45,581 nt of DNA from an uncultured Gemmiger sp. (GTDB lineage Bacteria; Bacillota; Clostridia; Oscillospirales; Ruminococcaceae), in NCBI GenBank assembly GCA_944388125.1, contig CALXHO010000013.1:1-45581 (forward strand). Direction: 5' to 3'. The translations under genes were made by a program, and so were the position numbers. The notes beneath the pieces are model-generated. The model made no database searches, had not been told where the DNA came from, and saw only the letters and a list, made by a program, of their open reading frames with translations. Below, piece after piece: positions 24,263-33,101 of this stretch (its first letter is position 1; each line of letters opens with the position of its first letter).

Positions 24263-25191
24263 AAGAGGAAATCCTGTTTACCATCGACGCTCCCTACCGT
24301 CCGGCCCTGCCGGTGCGGGGGTGGCGCTTCGGCAATCCGGAGGGCCGGGACCTGGCCGTCATGGGGGCCTTGCGGGGCAATGAGATCCAGCAGATGTACG
24401 TCTGCGGACGGCTGATCAGCGCCCTGCAGACTGCCGAATCGGAGGGGGCCCTGTCCCCCGACTGCGGCATTCTGGTGGTGCCCTGCGCCAACCAGTTTTC
24501 CATGAACGTGGGGCGGCGGTTCTGGGCGGCAGACAACACCGACATCAACCGCATGTTCCCCGGCTACGACCAGGGCGAGACCACCCAGCGCATCGCCGCC
24601 CGGCTGTTCGGGGCCCTGCAGGGCTACCGGTGGGGTGTGCATCTCACCAGCTTTTACCTGCCCGGTGACCATCTGCCCCATGTGCGCATGATGGACACCG
24701 GCTACCAGCAGGTGGAGGAGGCGGCCGCCTTCGGCCTGCCCTACATCCTGGTGCGCAGCCCCCAGGCCTACGACACCACCACCCTCAACTACAACTGGCA
24801 GATCTGGAACACCCAGGCCTTTTCGCTGTACAGCACCTCCACCGAGTGTGCCGACGACGACGCGGCCCGGCTGACGGTGGAGGCCATCCTGCGGTTCCTG
24901 GCGGTGAAGGGGCTGCTCAAGCGGCCCTACTTCCCGGCGGAGGGCCAGCCCCGCATCCTGCGGGAGAACGCCCTCCACACCGTCCTGTCCCATGCCGGCG
25001 GCCTGATGCTCAACCGCCGCGCCCCCGGCGACCGGGTGGAGGCAGGGGAGCTGCTGGGCGAGATCATCGACCCCTGCACCTGCCGCTCCCTGGAACAGCT
25101 CCGGGCCGACTGCCGGGGCCGGGTGTTCTTCTGCCACCGGGCCCAGCTCATCGACGGCCACGAGGTGGCCTTCCGCCTGCTGCCCGAATAA
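24259..25191 (+). CDS. M14-family (succinylglutamate desuccinylase/aspartoacylase-like) protein
   Basis: The protein has 310 residues. It has the AstE/AspA-like layout: GALRGNEIQQ corresponds to the zinc motif HGNE but with Arg in place of the His, DNTDINRMFPGY is the conserved substrate segment, and GVHLTSFYLPGDHLPH lies where the second zinc His is found. The C-terminal part (GGLMLNRRAPGDRVEAGELL) is the beta domain with a lipoyl-like turn. The Arg at the first zinc position may be normal for this subfamily or may mean loss of classical metal binding; the sequence alone cannot say. It overlaps the chimeric gene by four bases and is the last gene of the operon. Confidence 0.85.
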   Translation: MKEEILFTIDAPYRPALPVRGWRFGNPEGRDLAVMGALRGNEIQQMYVCGRLISALQTAESEGALSPDCGILVVPCANQFSMNVGRRFWAADNTDINRMFPGYDQGETTQRIAARLFGALQGYRWGVHLTSFYLPGDHLPHVRMMDTGYQQVEEAAAFGLPYILVRSPQAYDTTTLNYNWQIWNTQAFSLYSTSTECADDDAARLTVEAILRFLAVKGLLKRPYFPAEGQPRILRENALHTVLSHAGGLMLNRRAPGDRVEAGELLGEIIDPCTCRSLEQLRADCRGRVFFCHRAQLIDGHEVAFRLLPE

Positions 25192-25204
25192 GATAACTGC
25201 ATGA

Positions 25205-25241
25205 AAAAAGCGCCATTCCTGAAAAAGGAATGGCGCTTTTT
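25205..25241. terminator. Bidirectional intrinsic terminator
   Basis: A 15-bp perfect stem (AAAAAGCGCCATTCC with GGAATGGCGCTTTTT) separates the plus-strand ATP-grasp operon from the minus-strand LacI gene. Confidence 0.93.
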
Positions 25242-25275
25242 GTCTGGATATGGTATGGTAGAGGGCAAACGGCGC

Positions 25276-26259
25276 TCAGCGGACGCTGCCGCCCTCCAGA
25301 AAGTGGTAGCCGATGAGCTGTTTCTGGCTCACCGGCTCGCCGCGGCTCATCTTGAGCACCGTCTCGGCGCAGATGACGGCCTGGGTCTCGGCGTCAAAGC
25401 GGATGGTGGTCAGGGGCGGGATCAGCAGTTCGTTGGTCTCGTACCCGCCGAAGCCGGTGACCGAAAGGTCCTGGGGAATGCGCAGGCCCAGCTCCCGGGC
25501 GGCCTTGTAGACGCCGTAGGCGATGCGGTCGGTGGCACAGACCAGCACCTCGGGGCGGTCGGGATCCCGCAGGATGTTCCGGGCCACCGACAGGGCGGTC
25601 TGATAGGTGAAGTCGGCCAGATAGTTGCGCACATCGGTGACGCCGCAGGCCTGCAGCCCCCGCAGCACCCCCTCCTTGCGCTGCTGACCCACCGCGATGT
25701 CGTCCTCGCTCACCCACAGAAAGCCCACCCGACTCAGCCCCCGGCCGGCGATGTAGCGGCCCAGGGCCTCCCCGGCGGCCAGGTTGTCGTCCAGAATGGA
25801 CACCCCGGAGGCAAACTCCTGTCCCATAAAGACCACCGGTGTCTTGACGGCGGCCACCGCCTTCTCGTGGGCGGGGGTGATGCAGGTGGCCACCAGAATG
25901 ATGCCGTCCACATTCATCCGGGCCAGACTGCCGATGCTGCGCACCTCGTAGGCCAGATCGGCCTCGGTGTTGATGAACAGCGGGGTGTAGGACTTGGCCC
26001 GCAGATATTTGTCGATGGCGGTGAGCACCCGGGGCGTGGTGACCGAGTCAAACCCCGGCAGAATGATGCCGATGATGTGGCTCTGCTTGGCGCTGAGCCG
26101 GGCAAAGACGTTGGCCTCGTAGTGATAGTGGTCGATGGCCTGCTGGATGCGGCGGGCGCTTTCCTCCCGGACCGGTTTTCCGTTGAGATAGCGGGAGACG
26201 GTGCTCTTGGCCACCCCGGCCATGGCGGCCACGTCATCAATGGTGGAATGCTCTTTCAT
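25276..26259 (-). CDS. LacI-family transcriptional repressor of the sucrose locus
   Basis: The protein has 327 residues. The N-terminal helix-turn-helix reads STIDDVAAMAGVAKSTVSRYLNG (split over residues 5-27) and is followed by the hinge helix and a periplasmic-binding-like effector domain (HIIGIILPGFDSV, DGIILVATCI, DLSVTGFGGYE). It diverges from the PTS EIIBC gene. Its own promoter overlaps an operator-like AAACCGGTAC, so it probably represses itself as well as the PTS operon; sucrose 6-phosphate or fructose would be the natural inducer by analogy with ScrR. The start at 26259 is chosen as the first ATG; an in-frame GTG at 26271 is possible since neither has a strong ribosome site. Confidence 0.93.
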   Translation of the reverse strand: MKEHSTIDDVAAMAGVAKSTVSRYLNGKPVREESARRIQQAIDHYHYEANVFARLSAKQSHIIGIILPGFDSVTTPRVLTAIDKYLRAKSYTPLFINTEADLAYEVRSIGSLARMNVDGIILVATCITPAHEKAVAAVKTPVVFMGQEFASGVSILDDNLAAGEALGRYIAGRGLSRVGFLWVSEDDIAVGQQRKEGVLRGLQACGVTDVRNYLADFTYQTALSVARNILRDPDRPEVLVCATDRIAYGVYKAARELGLRIPQDLSVTGFGGYETNELLIPPLTTIRFDAETQAVICAETVLKMSRGEPVSQKQLIGYHFLEGGSVR

Positions 26260-26327
26260 GGTACGGCACACTCGCTCTGTGGAAATTTGCAGCGCCCCGC
26301 GGGACGGGACGCTGTATTGTGGACAAT

Positions 26328-26357
26328 ATTATAGCATAGGCGTTCGGACAGCGTCAA
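26328..26357 (-). promoter_or_regulatory. Promoter of the LacI-family gene
   Basis: On the minus strand, TTGACG (26357-26352), 18 bases, then TATAAT (26333-26328). Confidence 0.85.
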
Positions 26358-26365
26358 ACCGGTAC
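26356..26365. promoter_or_regulatory. Operator-like half-conserved site O3
   Basis: AAACCGGTAC keeps the CCGG centre of the LacI-type palindrome and overlaps the -35 box of the repressor's own promoter, suggesting autoregulation. Confidence 0.55.
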
Positions 26366-26392
26366 GAGCAGAACAGAAAATGACCAGAAATA

Positions 26393-26402
26393 AAACCGGT
26401 TT
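26393..26402. promoter_or_regulatory. LacI-type operator O1
   Basis: Perfect palindrome AAACCGGTTT with a central CG, the usual form for LacI/ScrR regulators. It lies about 40 bases upstream of the PTS gene -35 box. Confidence 0.78.
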
Positions 26403-26440
26403 CACAAAAATCGAGCCAAAAAATTGTGAATGATTGCGTA

Positions 26441-26469
26441 TTGAATCGAAACTCTCCCGCGCTTATAAT
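26441..26469 (+). promoter_or_regulatory. Promoter of the sucrose PTS operon
   Basis: TTGAAT (26441-26446), 17 bases, then TATAAT (26464-26469). Confidence 0.88.
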
Positions 26470-26480
26470 ATTCAATAAAG

Positions 26481-26490
26481 AAACCGGTTT
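26481..26490. promoter_or_regulatory. LacI-type operator O2
   Basis: Perfect palindrome AAACCGGTTT just downstream of the predicted PTS transcription start. It is 88 bases (centre to centre) from O1, a spacing that would allow a repression loop. Confidence 0.8.
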
Positions 26491-26535
26491 TACTAAATCA
26501 CAGGACATTCACCGCAACATCCGGGGAGGCAAATC

Positions 26536-27963
26536 ATGAGCGAACAGAACAATCAGGAACGCTACCTTGCCATTGTCAAACAGCTGGTGGAGCTGGTAGG
26601 CGGACAGGACAACATTGTGGCCAGTACCCACTGCGCCACCCGTCTGCGCATCGTGCTGAAGGATTACGACAAGGCCGACCGTGACAAAATTGAGGACGTG
26701 GATCTGGTCAAGGGGCAGTTTGTTGCCGGCAACCAGCTGCAGATCATCTTCGGCGCCGGGCTGGTCAACGACATCTACGAGGTCTTTGCCCAATACACCG
26801 GCACCGGCGGCAGCACCATGGCGGAGGTCAAGCAGGCCGCTGCCACCCGCATGAATCCCCTGCAGGCGGTCATCAAGTCCCTGTCCGACGTCTTTGTGGA
26901 CATCATGCCCGGCATCCTGGCGGCGGCGCTGCTCTCCGGCCTGACGGGGGTGCTCTCCCAGTGGGGCTTCGTGGCGGATAACGCCACCCTCTCCGGCATC
27001 AACAAGCTGGTCAGCCTGGCGGCCAACGGCATCTTCAACATCCTGCCCATGGCGGTGTGCTACTCCGCCTGCAAGCGGTACGGCGGCAAGCCCATCCTGG
27101 GCCTTGTCATCGGCGCCATCATGCTGGACGGCACCCTGGCCAACGCCTACGACGCCGCCAAGGGCCTGGTGGTGCCCGATACCATCAGCCTCTTCGGCCT
27201 GAACATCGAGCTGGTGGGCTTCCAGGGCGGCATCATCATCGCCCTGATGATGGGCTTCATCGTCGCCAAGCTGGACATCTTCTTTGACAAAAAGATCCCC
27301 GACGTGGTCAAGCTCCTCTTCTCGCCCATGTGCTCGGTGCTGATCTCCACCGTGCTGCTCTTCACCGTGGTGGGCCCGGTGGGCCGCCTGCTCTCCAACG
27401 GCATCACCGGCGGTCTGGTCTGGATGACCCAGAACCTGGGCGCCGTGGGCTACATGGTCTTTGCCGGCGTGCAGCAGATCGTCGTCATCACCGGCCTGCA
27501 CCACATTCTCGGCGCCATCGAGGCCCAGCTCCTCTCCGACACCGGCCGCAACTTCCTCAACCCCCTCATGTCGGTGGCCCTCATGGGCCAGGGCGGCGCC
27601 GTGCTGGGCTACCTCTTCCTCAACTGGAAAAACAACAAGGCCAAGGAACTGTGCATCCCGTCCTTTATCTCCACCCTCTTCGGCATCAGCGAGCCGGCCA
27701 TCTTCGGCGTCAACCTGCGGTATAAGTTCCCCCTGGTGGGCGGCTGCATCGGCGGCGCCTGCGCGGGCTGCTACGCCTACTTCGCCAACCTGGCGGCCCT
27801 GGGCTTCGGCACCACCGCCCTGCCCGGCATGGCCATCTGCGACCCCGCCGGAAACGGTTACCTCAACTATATCATCGCCCATCTCATCGCGCTGGCCGTC
27901 GGCCTGGTGTGCACCGTCATCTTCGGCAAGACACTGGCCAAAAAGAACGCAGCCGCGCAATAA
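26536..27963 (+). CDS. PTS sucrose-type transporter, EIIBC components
   Basis: The protein has 475 residues. The N-terminal EIIB domain (residues 1-90) has the phospho-accepting Cys33 in STHCATRLR. After a linker, residues from about 110 onward form the multi-helix EIIC channel of the glucose-sucrose family; HHILGAIEAQLL and FGISEPAIFGVNLRY are conserved EIIC elements. No EIIA domain is fused, so phosphate must come from an EIIA protein encoded elsewhere. GGGGAGG precedes the ATG. The following GH32 gene would split the incoming sucrose 6-phosphate, which together with the LacI repressor and its operators makes this an scr-type locus. Confidence 0.94.
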   Translation: MSEQNNQERYLAIVKQLVELVGGQDNIVASTHCATRLRIVLKDYDKADRDKIEDVDLVKGQFVAGNQLQIIFGAGLVNDIYEVFAQYTGTGGSTMAEVKQAAATRMNPLQAVIKSLSDVFVDIMPGILAAALLSGLTGVLSQWGFVADNATLSGINKLVSLAANGIFNILPMAVCYSACKRYGGKPILGLVIGAIMLDGTLANAYDAAKGLVVPDTISLFGLNIELVGFQGGIIIALMMGFIVAKLDIFFDKKIPDVVKLLFSPMCSVLISTVLLFTVVGPVGRLLSNGITGGLVWMTQNLGAVGYMVFAGVQQIVVITGLHHILGAIEAQLLSDTGRNFLNPLMSVALMGQGGAVLGYLFLNWKNNKAKELCIPSFISTLFGISEPAIFGVNLRYKFPLVGGCIGGACAGCYAYFANLAALGFGTTALPGMAICDPAGNGYLNYIIAHLIALAVGLVCTVIFGKTLAKKNAAAQ

Positions 27964-27973
27964 TATGCCCAAA

Positions 27974-28001
27974 GGCCCGGGCGGCAGCCGCCGTCCGGGC
28001 C
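27974..28001 (+). other. Intercistronic GC hairpin
   Basis: GGCCCGGGCGG pairs with CCGCC-TCCGGGCC (one bulged G). It has no T run and lies between the PTS and GH32 genes, so it probably stabilises or marks processing of the message rather than terminating. Confidence 0.6.
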
Positions 28002-28029
28002 ATCCGGCTCTCTGCAAGGAGGATTTTGT

Positions 28030-29481
28030 ATGGAAAACCCCGCCTATCCCGCCCAGGTCCACAAGGCTTACGCCGACATGGCCGCCGCCCCCGCCGATCC
28101 CTGGCGCCCGGCCTACCATCTGACCCCGCTGTCCGGCACCCTGGGCGACCCCAACGGCCTGTGCCAGTGGGGGGATACCTTCCACGTCTTTTACGTCACC
28201 AGCCCACTGTCCTGCCTGACCACCCAGCGCACTCCCTGTGTCTGGGGCCACTGCACCACCGGGGATTTCGTCCATTACCGCCGCCTGCCGGTGGCCATCT
28301 GGCCCGACCATCGCCGGGACCGGGACGGGGTGTACAGCGGCTCGGCCCTGCTCCGGGACGGCAAGCTGTATCTCTACTACACCGGCAACGTGCGCCATCA
28401 CGGGGATTTTGACTATATCCACGCCGGCCGGGAGCAGAACGTCCTGCGGGTGGAGAGCACCGACGGGGTGCACTTCACCAACAAGACCCTGCTTCTGACC
28501 AACGAGGATTTCCCCGCCTGGGTGACCCAGCATGTGCGGGACCCCCAGATGGTGGAGCAGGACGGGCGGCTGTATATGCTGCTGGGCGCCCGCACCCAGT
28601 CCGATGAGGGCTGCACCCTGGTCTATGAGAGTGAGGACGGCACCGCCTTCCGCCATGTGAACACCCTGCGGACAGAGGCTCCCTTCGGCTATATGTGGGA
28701 GTGCCCCGACTACGCGGTGGTGGACGGCCAGCCGCTCTTCGTCGCCTGCCCCCAGGGCATCCCCCACGAAGAATACCGCCGGGCCAACTCCCATCAGTGC
28801 GGCTGCTTCCCGGTGTCGGGCTCTCTGGGCGGCAAGACGGAGCTGGGGGAGTTCATCCAGTTCGACTACGGCTTTGACTACTACGCCGCCCGCACCCTCA
28901 AGGCCGCCGACGGCCGGGTGCTGCTCTTCGGCTGGATGGGCATGTCCGAGACCATCTACGGCCGCAATCCCTGTGCCGACCACGGCTGGGATCAGGTCAT
29001 CGCCATGCCCCGGAAACTGCACTGGAAGGACGGCGCCCTGCTGCAGACTCCCCTGCGGGAGCTGCAGGCGCTGCGGGGAGAAAAGCAGACCGCCCGGGGC
29101 AGCACCGGCTTCACGGCCCACAGCCGCCGGTGCGAGCTGGCGGTGCAGGTCCAGCCCGGGACCGACCTGACCCTGCGCCTGTTTGAGGATGCCTCCCTGA
29201 CCTACTGTGCCGCCCAGGGCGTGCTGACCCTGACGGCGGGGGAGGTCTGCGGCGCCAGGCGCACGGTGCGCCGGATGCGCTGCCCCGAACTGTGGGCGCT
29301 GGACCTTTACCTGGACGGCTCCACCCTGGAAGCCTTTGTCAACGACGGGCAGTCGGTGCTCACCAGCCGGCTGTTCGGTCAGGACGACACCCTGGCCCTG
29401 GCGCCCTTTGCGGGGACGCTGGAATACTACCCCATGAATCCCTTTGTGCTGGAGGAGGTTCCCGACGGGGCCTCCCTGTGA
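28030..29481 (+). CDS. scrB: GH32 sucrose-6-phosphate hydrolase
   Basis: This 483-residue cytoplasmic enzyme has the GH32 blocks: LGDPNG with nucleophile Asp40, HVRDPQ with Asp171, and MWECPD with acid/base Glu224. The first block is LGDPNG rather than the common MNDPNG. The C-terminal beta-sandwich ends in LEAFVNDGQ. AAGGAGG stands before the ATG. It is co-transcribed with the PTS EIIBC gene, so its likely substrate is sucrose 6-phosphate, giving glucose 6-phosphate and fructose. It is only distantly alike to the other GH32 protein of the window, so the two are not a recent duplication. Confidence 0.93.
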   Translation: MENPAYPAQVHKAYADMAAAPADPWRPAYHLTPLSGTLGDPNGLCQWGDTFHVFYVTSPLSCLTTQRTPCVWGHCTTGDFVHYRRLPVAIWPDHRRDRDGVYSGSALLRDGKLYLYYTGNVRHHGDFDYIHAGREQNVLRVESTDGVHFTNKTLLLTNEDFPAWVTQHVRDPQMVEQDGRLYMLLGARTQSDEGCTLVYESEDGTAFRHVNTLRTEAPFGYMWECPDYAVVDGQPLFVACPQGIPHEEYRRANSHQCGCFPVSGSLGGKTELGEFIQFDYGFDYYAARTLKAADGRVLLFGWMGMSETIYGRNPCADHGWDQVIAMPRKLHWKDGALLQTPLRELQALRGEKQTARGSTGFTAHSRRCELAVQVQPGTDLTLRLFEDASLTYCAAQGVLTLTAGEVCGARRTVRRMRCPELWALDLYLDGSTLEAFVNDGQSVLTSRLFGQDDTLALAPFAGTLEYYPMNPFVLEEVPDGASL

Positions 29482-29558
29482 TACAATCATGGTATGACCT
29501 TTTTGGCTGTTTTGGGAAAAACGCAGCGGACGCCGCGTAAAAAACGGAGGAAGGAACC

Positions 29559-30290
29559 ATGGCACTGGACCGCAACGCCGCCTACCGGCTGACGGATGTA
29601 CAGGACCACCAGGGCAATTCCCGGGTGGAAAGCCGGAAACTCTACCGGGACCGGGTGGGGTGTCTGGCCACCGATCTGCACTGGGAGGGCCGGACGCTGC
29701 GGATGGTGTTTGTGCGGGATAAGGCGGGCAACTGGATCAGGCGCCGCCTGCGCACCAGCACCGTGCTGGGCGTTGAGGAGAAGGCGGGCTGTCTGGCCGT
29801 CAGGACCCTCAACTCGGTATATCTGCTGGAACCGGCCCCCCTGCCGGAGGAGCTGCCCGAGGAATACCCCGCCCGCTCCCTGGAGGAGGGCGAAACCGGG
29901 GAAGTGATCGAACTGTACCTTTCGGAGGAGGGCGACCACTTCTGCAAGGGGACCTACTGGGACGGGGAGAAAACCGCCCATCCCCTGGCGGCGTCGATGC
30001 ACCTGGGCATGGCGGAGGACAGCTGCCTGATCGGGGAGAAGGACTGCATGCAGCGGATTTGGTGCCGCTACTATGTGCGGGGACCCCGGGACATCCAGTT
30101 CTACGACACGCTGTACCGACAGCAGGACGATTCCATCCCCCTTCTGATTCATAATTGCGGCACCATCCCGCTGAAGATCCACTTTGAGTCCGGCGGCCCG
30201 GAGGGAAGGGTGCTTCCCGGCGAGAGGCTGCTGCTGTGCCCCGGCCGCCGGGACACAGCCGGGGAGGAGACTGCCCCCTCCGGCATCTGA
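29559..30290 (+). CDS. Unrecognised protein of 243 residues
   Basis: No family is recognised. The N-terminal 90 residues look beta-rich (CLATDLHWEGRTLRMVFVRD, STVLGVEEKAGCLAVRTLN). A Pro/Glu-rich linker (about 90-120) follows, then a second beta-rich part with several Cys (DHFCKGTYW, DSCLIGEKDCMQRIWCRYY). There is no signal peptide or membrane segment, so it should be cytoplasmic. GGAGG precedes the ATG and base composition and codon use match the neighbours. It lies 77 bases after the GH32 gene, without a visible terminator between, and ends at a convergent terminator. Confidence 0.72.
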   Translation: MALDRNAAYRLTDVQDHQGNSRVESRKLYRDRVGCLATDLHWEGRTLRMVFVRDKAGNWIRRRLRTSTVLGVEEKAGCLAVRTLNSVYLLEPAPLPEELPEEYPARSLEEGETGEVIELYLSEEGDHFCKGTYWDGEKTAHPLAASMHLGMAEDSCLIGEKDCMQRIWCRYYVRGPRDIQFYDTLYRQQDDSIPLLIHNCGTIPLKIHFESGGPEGRVLPGERLLLCPGRRDTAGEETAPSGI

Positions 30291-30327
30291 GACAGACAGG
30301 AACACCGGGCGGCGCAGTCCGCCCCAG

Positions 30328-30380
30328 AAAAGCCTTCATTCCGGCCGCCGGAAAGCGGCTCCCCGGGATGGGGCTTTTTT
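30328..30380. terminator. Terminator between convergent genes
   Basis: AAAAGCC near 30328 pairs with GGCTTTTTT at 30372-30380 around an imperfect GC stem containing TCCGG/CCGGA. It follows the 243-residue gene and could also serve the minus-strand Sel1 gene. Confidence 0.6.
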
Positions 30381-30403
30381 GTATGGAGGAAAGCGGCCCC
30401 GGG

Positions 30404-31588
30404 TCAGACCCGGGCGGGCATGCCCATCTTCCGGGCAAGGTCGAAGCATTGACGGGCCGTCTCATGATCCACGGGACCGCACAGGCCCATGTCGTAGTAC
30501 TCGCCCACCCGCTGCATGGCCCAGGCGCTGCCGGCCTTGGCGGCGTGCTGATACCATTGCAGGGCCAGCTGGCGGGAGGACTCCACCTCATCGGGGGCGT
30601 GCTCGCAGCAGTAGCCCACCCCTGCGGCACCCTCGGCGTCCCCCTGGAGGGCGGCGCTCAGGTAGAAGCCCACGGCATTGTTCCAGTGTTCCACGGCCCG
30701 CTGACCGCTGCTGCGCCCGGCGGCGAACAGCTCGTCCCGGCCATGCTGGCGGCACTCGCCGGGGAAAGGATATTTCATGGTGCTGCGGAGATTCTGCATG
30801 TACGCATCAAAACTGTCGGCCAGGGGATTTTGACCCTTGCGCTGGGCGGGCAGCATCTGGCTGAGCAGGGCAATGTATTCGGTGGGGGCGGTGAAGTAGT
30901 CCTCCACCCGGTCGCTGGCGCCGGGGTCCAGCAGGGTCAGGTTGGGGGTGTGGGGCTGCATGGCGATGTGCAGCTGAGAAATCACGCCCAGATACAGCAG
31001 GCTGAACTGATAGGACCGGACGGCGTCCAGATCCTTCTGGCTGGCTGCCGCCAGGCTGTTCACAAGCTCCTGCCTTTCCTCCTCGGTGTACATGTCCTCC
31101 TGGCCTTTCAGATATCCCGAGGAAGCCAGGGCATTCCACAGGGCATCGGGAGTTTCCCGGGCCAGTTTGTCGATGCAGAGACGGACCTGATAGGAGCGGA
31201 GGGACAGCTGCCAGCAGAAAAGCGCCTGATGCAGCGACTGTGCCACCCCCGCCCCGTATTCGTAGCAGTAGCCCAGGGCATAGCAGCAGAGGGCGTTGCC
31301 GCGGCGGGCGCCGTACTCGGCCAGCCGGGCCAGGATCCTGGCGTCGGAGGGGAGCAGGGAACACTGGGGGGAGGTCATGTCCCGGATGAACTGCTGCATC
31401 AGCTGCAGGTATTCGGGACAGGCGGTATTGTACAGCGGCGTGCCGTCGGGGGTCTCGTCGTCTGCCGTGTAGACCGTCAGGGCGTTTTTCAGCGAGGCGG
31501 TGAGCGCTTCCAGCGCTTTCATGTTTTCCTCGCTGTACAGGAATTCATACCACTCTCTGACCATGCGGATCTCTTCACTGTTTTTCAT
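30404..31588 (-). CDS. Sel1-like repeat protein
   Basis: The protein has 394 residues and no membrane helix. Sel1/TPR-like units are visible at about residues 95-140 (ARLAEYGARRGNALCCYALG, YCYEYGAGVAQSLHQAL) and at 320-390 (GYCCEHAPDEVESSRQLALQ, GEYYDMGLCGPVDHETARQC). The middle is helical and unassigned. The start at 31588 (MKNSEEIRMV) has AAGGAGAAG upstream and overlaps the preceding gene by 14 bases, so the pair is coupled. Together with the upstream HEPN-like membrane protein it repeats the pairing of a Sel1 scaffold with a HEPN-motif protein seen at 9056-16198. Function unknown. Confidence 0.82.
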   Translation of the reverse strand: MKNSEEIRMVREWYEFLYSEENMKALEALTASLKNALTVYTADDETPDGTPLYNTACPEYLQLMQQFIRDMTSPQCSLLPSDARILARLAEYGARRGNALCCYALGYCYEYGAGVAQSLHQALFCWQLSLRSYQVRLCIDKLARETPDALWNALASSGYLKGQEDMYTEEERQELVNSLAAASQKDLDAVRSYQFSLLYLGVISQLHIAMQPHTPNLTLLDPGASDRVEDYFTAPTEYIALLSQMLPAQRKGQNPLADSFDAYMQNLRSTMKYPFPGECRQHGRDELFAAGRSSGQRAVEHWNNAVGFYLSAALQGDAEGAAGVGYCCEHAPDEVESSRQLALQWYQHAAKAGSAWAMQRVGEYYDMGLCGPVDHETARQCFDLARKMGMPARV

Positions 31589-33101
31589 TTGTCTTCTCCT
31601 TCTTTCCAAACAAACCGATGTCAACACCCATGAACAGGGCAATCCAGACGCTGCACAGGGCGGGCAGGAACTGGCACAGTCCCAGTGCCGCCAGCAGCGC
31701 CACGGGAATAAAGAGCTTTTCCAGAATACCGCTGACGCTGACGGCATACACAAAGAGGGGCGTTGCCAGGCCGGACATTGTGAAATTGCTTTCCCGGCTC
31801 GCTTTCAGCCCCGCGACGCCCCGCAGGCAGATGCGGACGAAAATGAGGATGCCAAGGGCACAGTTCAGGACCGGCAGCACAGTCGTGCCTGCCTGGACAA
31901 GCCAGCCGGGCAGAACATCCAGACAGGTCACGGCCAGCAGGAGGGCGGTGGACAGCCAGCCCGCAAGGGTGAAGGGGCGGTCGGTGCCGGTCTTGATGTC
32001 GTAGACCGCACCGGCGATCATGTCGTGATAAGAGCTGAGGTGCTTTTCACTCAGCGAGCTCTCGGAAACTTTCCGCAGGGCAATCCCCAGGGTGCAGATG
32101 CGGACGACCAGATAAAAGCAGGCATACAGGATCATGCACAGCCAGATGACAAGCTTTTCCAGCACCTTGACCCCGATGCTTCTGGAGGGGTCAAACTTGC
32201 CCTGTGCCGTAAGCTGTTCTGTATACGCTTTCCGGTGGAAGCAATCCGTCTCCGGCCGTTCGGTCTCGGGCTGAGGCGTCTGGCCGGGCGTGCAGGGCAT
32301 ATAGGGGGTGTAGGTGCGGGGCAGGGGACGTCCCTGGTCCAGCTCGCTGGGAAAGATGAGCTGCTCCGGAACGACCGGCTCCCAGGGGGCACAGGGCATG
32401 GGGTCGGCGACAGGCCACTGCTCAAAGGGCAGGGCGTTGCGGTCCCGGCGGGGAACACGGGTGGAGGCGCGGGCTTCCTGCCGCTGACGGGACCAGTCCA
32501 GCGTGTGGTTCATCAGCTGGCGTTCCGCCTCGGGGGAGGCGTACTGGGCCGGGTTGCTCATGCCGCACTGCCGTGCGACCTCCTCCCGGCTGGCCTCCAT
32601 CTCCTGCAGGGCCGGACGCTGTGCCCGGCAGTTCAGGTGCCGGGTCAGCCAGATCACCAGGCTGGCATGGCACAGCAGGTCGTAGCAGGTCATGTTTTCG
32701 GCATCGGCGCCCCCGTGGCCCAGATAGTTGTTGCGCAGGTCGATGTAGGCGGCCAGGGCGCGGCTGTATTCCTGGGGAGCGCAGCCGACCACCTGGACCG
32801 GGCTGCGGTGGTCCAGCAGGTAGGGATTGAGCAGAACGCCGTCGGGCTGGACGTACATCCGCATCAGCCACTTGGCCGCGCCGTTGTGGTCGAAGTTGTT
32901 CACGTCGGGGGCGCGTCCGGCGGTGTCGATGATATTGCCGTAGGAATTGGTCTGGTTGTAGGTCTCGATATCCGTCCACCACTGATCGTTGGCCCGCAGC
33001 TCCGGCACCGAAGCGATCAGCTCCCCGATGGCCTGGCGGGCAAAATCACGGAAAGGCGTCAGAAAATCTGACTGCAAACTGTCAACTGCATTGAATTCCA
33101 T
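31575..33101 (-). CDS. Membrane protein with HEPN-like N-terminal motif
   Basis: The product has 508 residues. The start at 33101 (MEFNAVDSLQ) has AAGGAG upstream. The soluble N-terminal half contains AYIDLRNNYLGHGG (Arg123 to His129), which resembles the RN-x-H signature of HEPN domains and the HLRNDFAH motif of the large kinase at 9056. A Pro/Arg-rich linker follows (about 215-320). The C-terminal part has five or six hydrophobic segments, for example LVIWLCMILYACFYLVV and LSTALLLAVTCLDVL, and ends in a short basic tail. No family is otherwise recognised. HEPN activity as a ribonuclease is possible but not shown, since the motif is not the strict RxxxxH. Confidence 0.72.
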   Translation of the reverse strand: MEFNAVDSLQSDFLTPFRDFARQAIGELIASVPELRANDQWWTDIETYNQTNSYGNIIDTAGRAPDVNNFDHNGAAKWLMRMYVQPDGVLLNPYLLDHRSPVQVVGCAPQEYSRALAAYIDLRNNYLGHGGADAENMTCYDLLCHASLVIWLTRHLNCRAQRPALQEMEASREEVARQCGMSNPAQYASPEAERQLMNHTLDWSRQRQEARASTRVPRRDRNALPFEQWPVADPMPCAPWEPVVPEQLIFPSELDQGRPLPRTYTPYMPCTPGQTPQPETERPETDCFHRKAYTEQLTAQGKFDPSRSIGVKVLEKLVIWLCMILYACFYLVVRICTLGIALRKVSESSLSEKHLSSYHDMIAGAVYDIKTGTDRPFTLAGWLSTALLLAVTCLDVLPGWLVQAGTTVLPVLNCALGILIFVRICLRGVAGLKASRESNFTMSGLATPLFVYAVSVSGILEKLFIPVALLAALGLCQFLPALCSVWIALFMGVDIGLFGKKEKTNEKQ

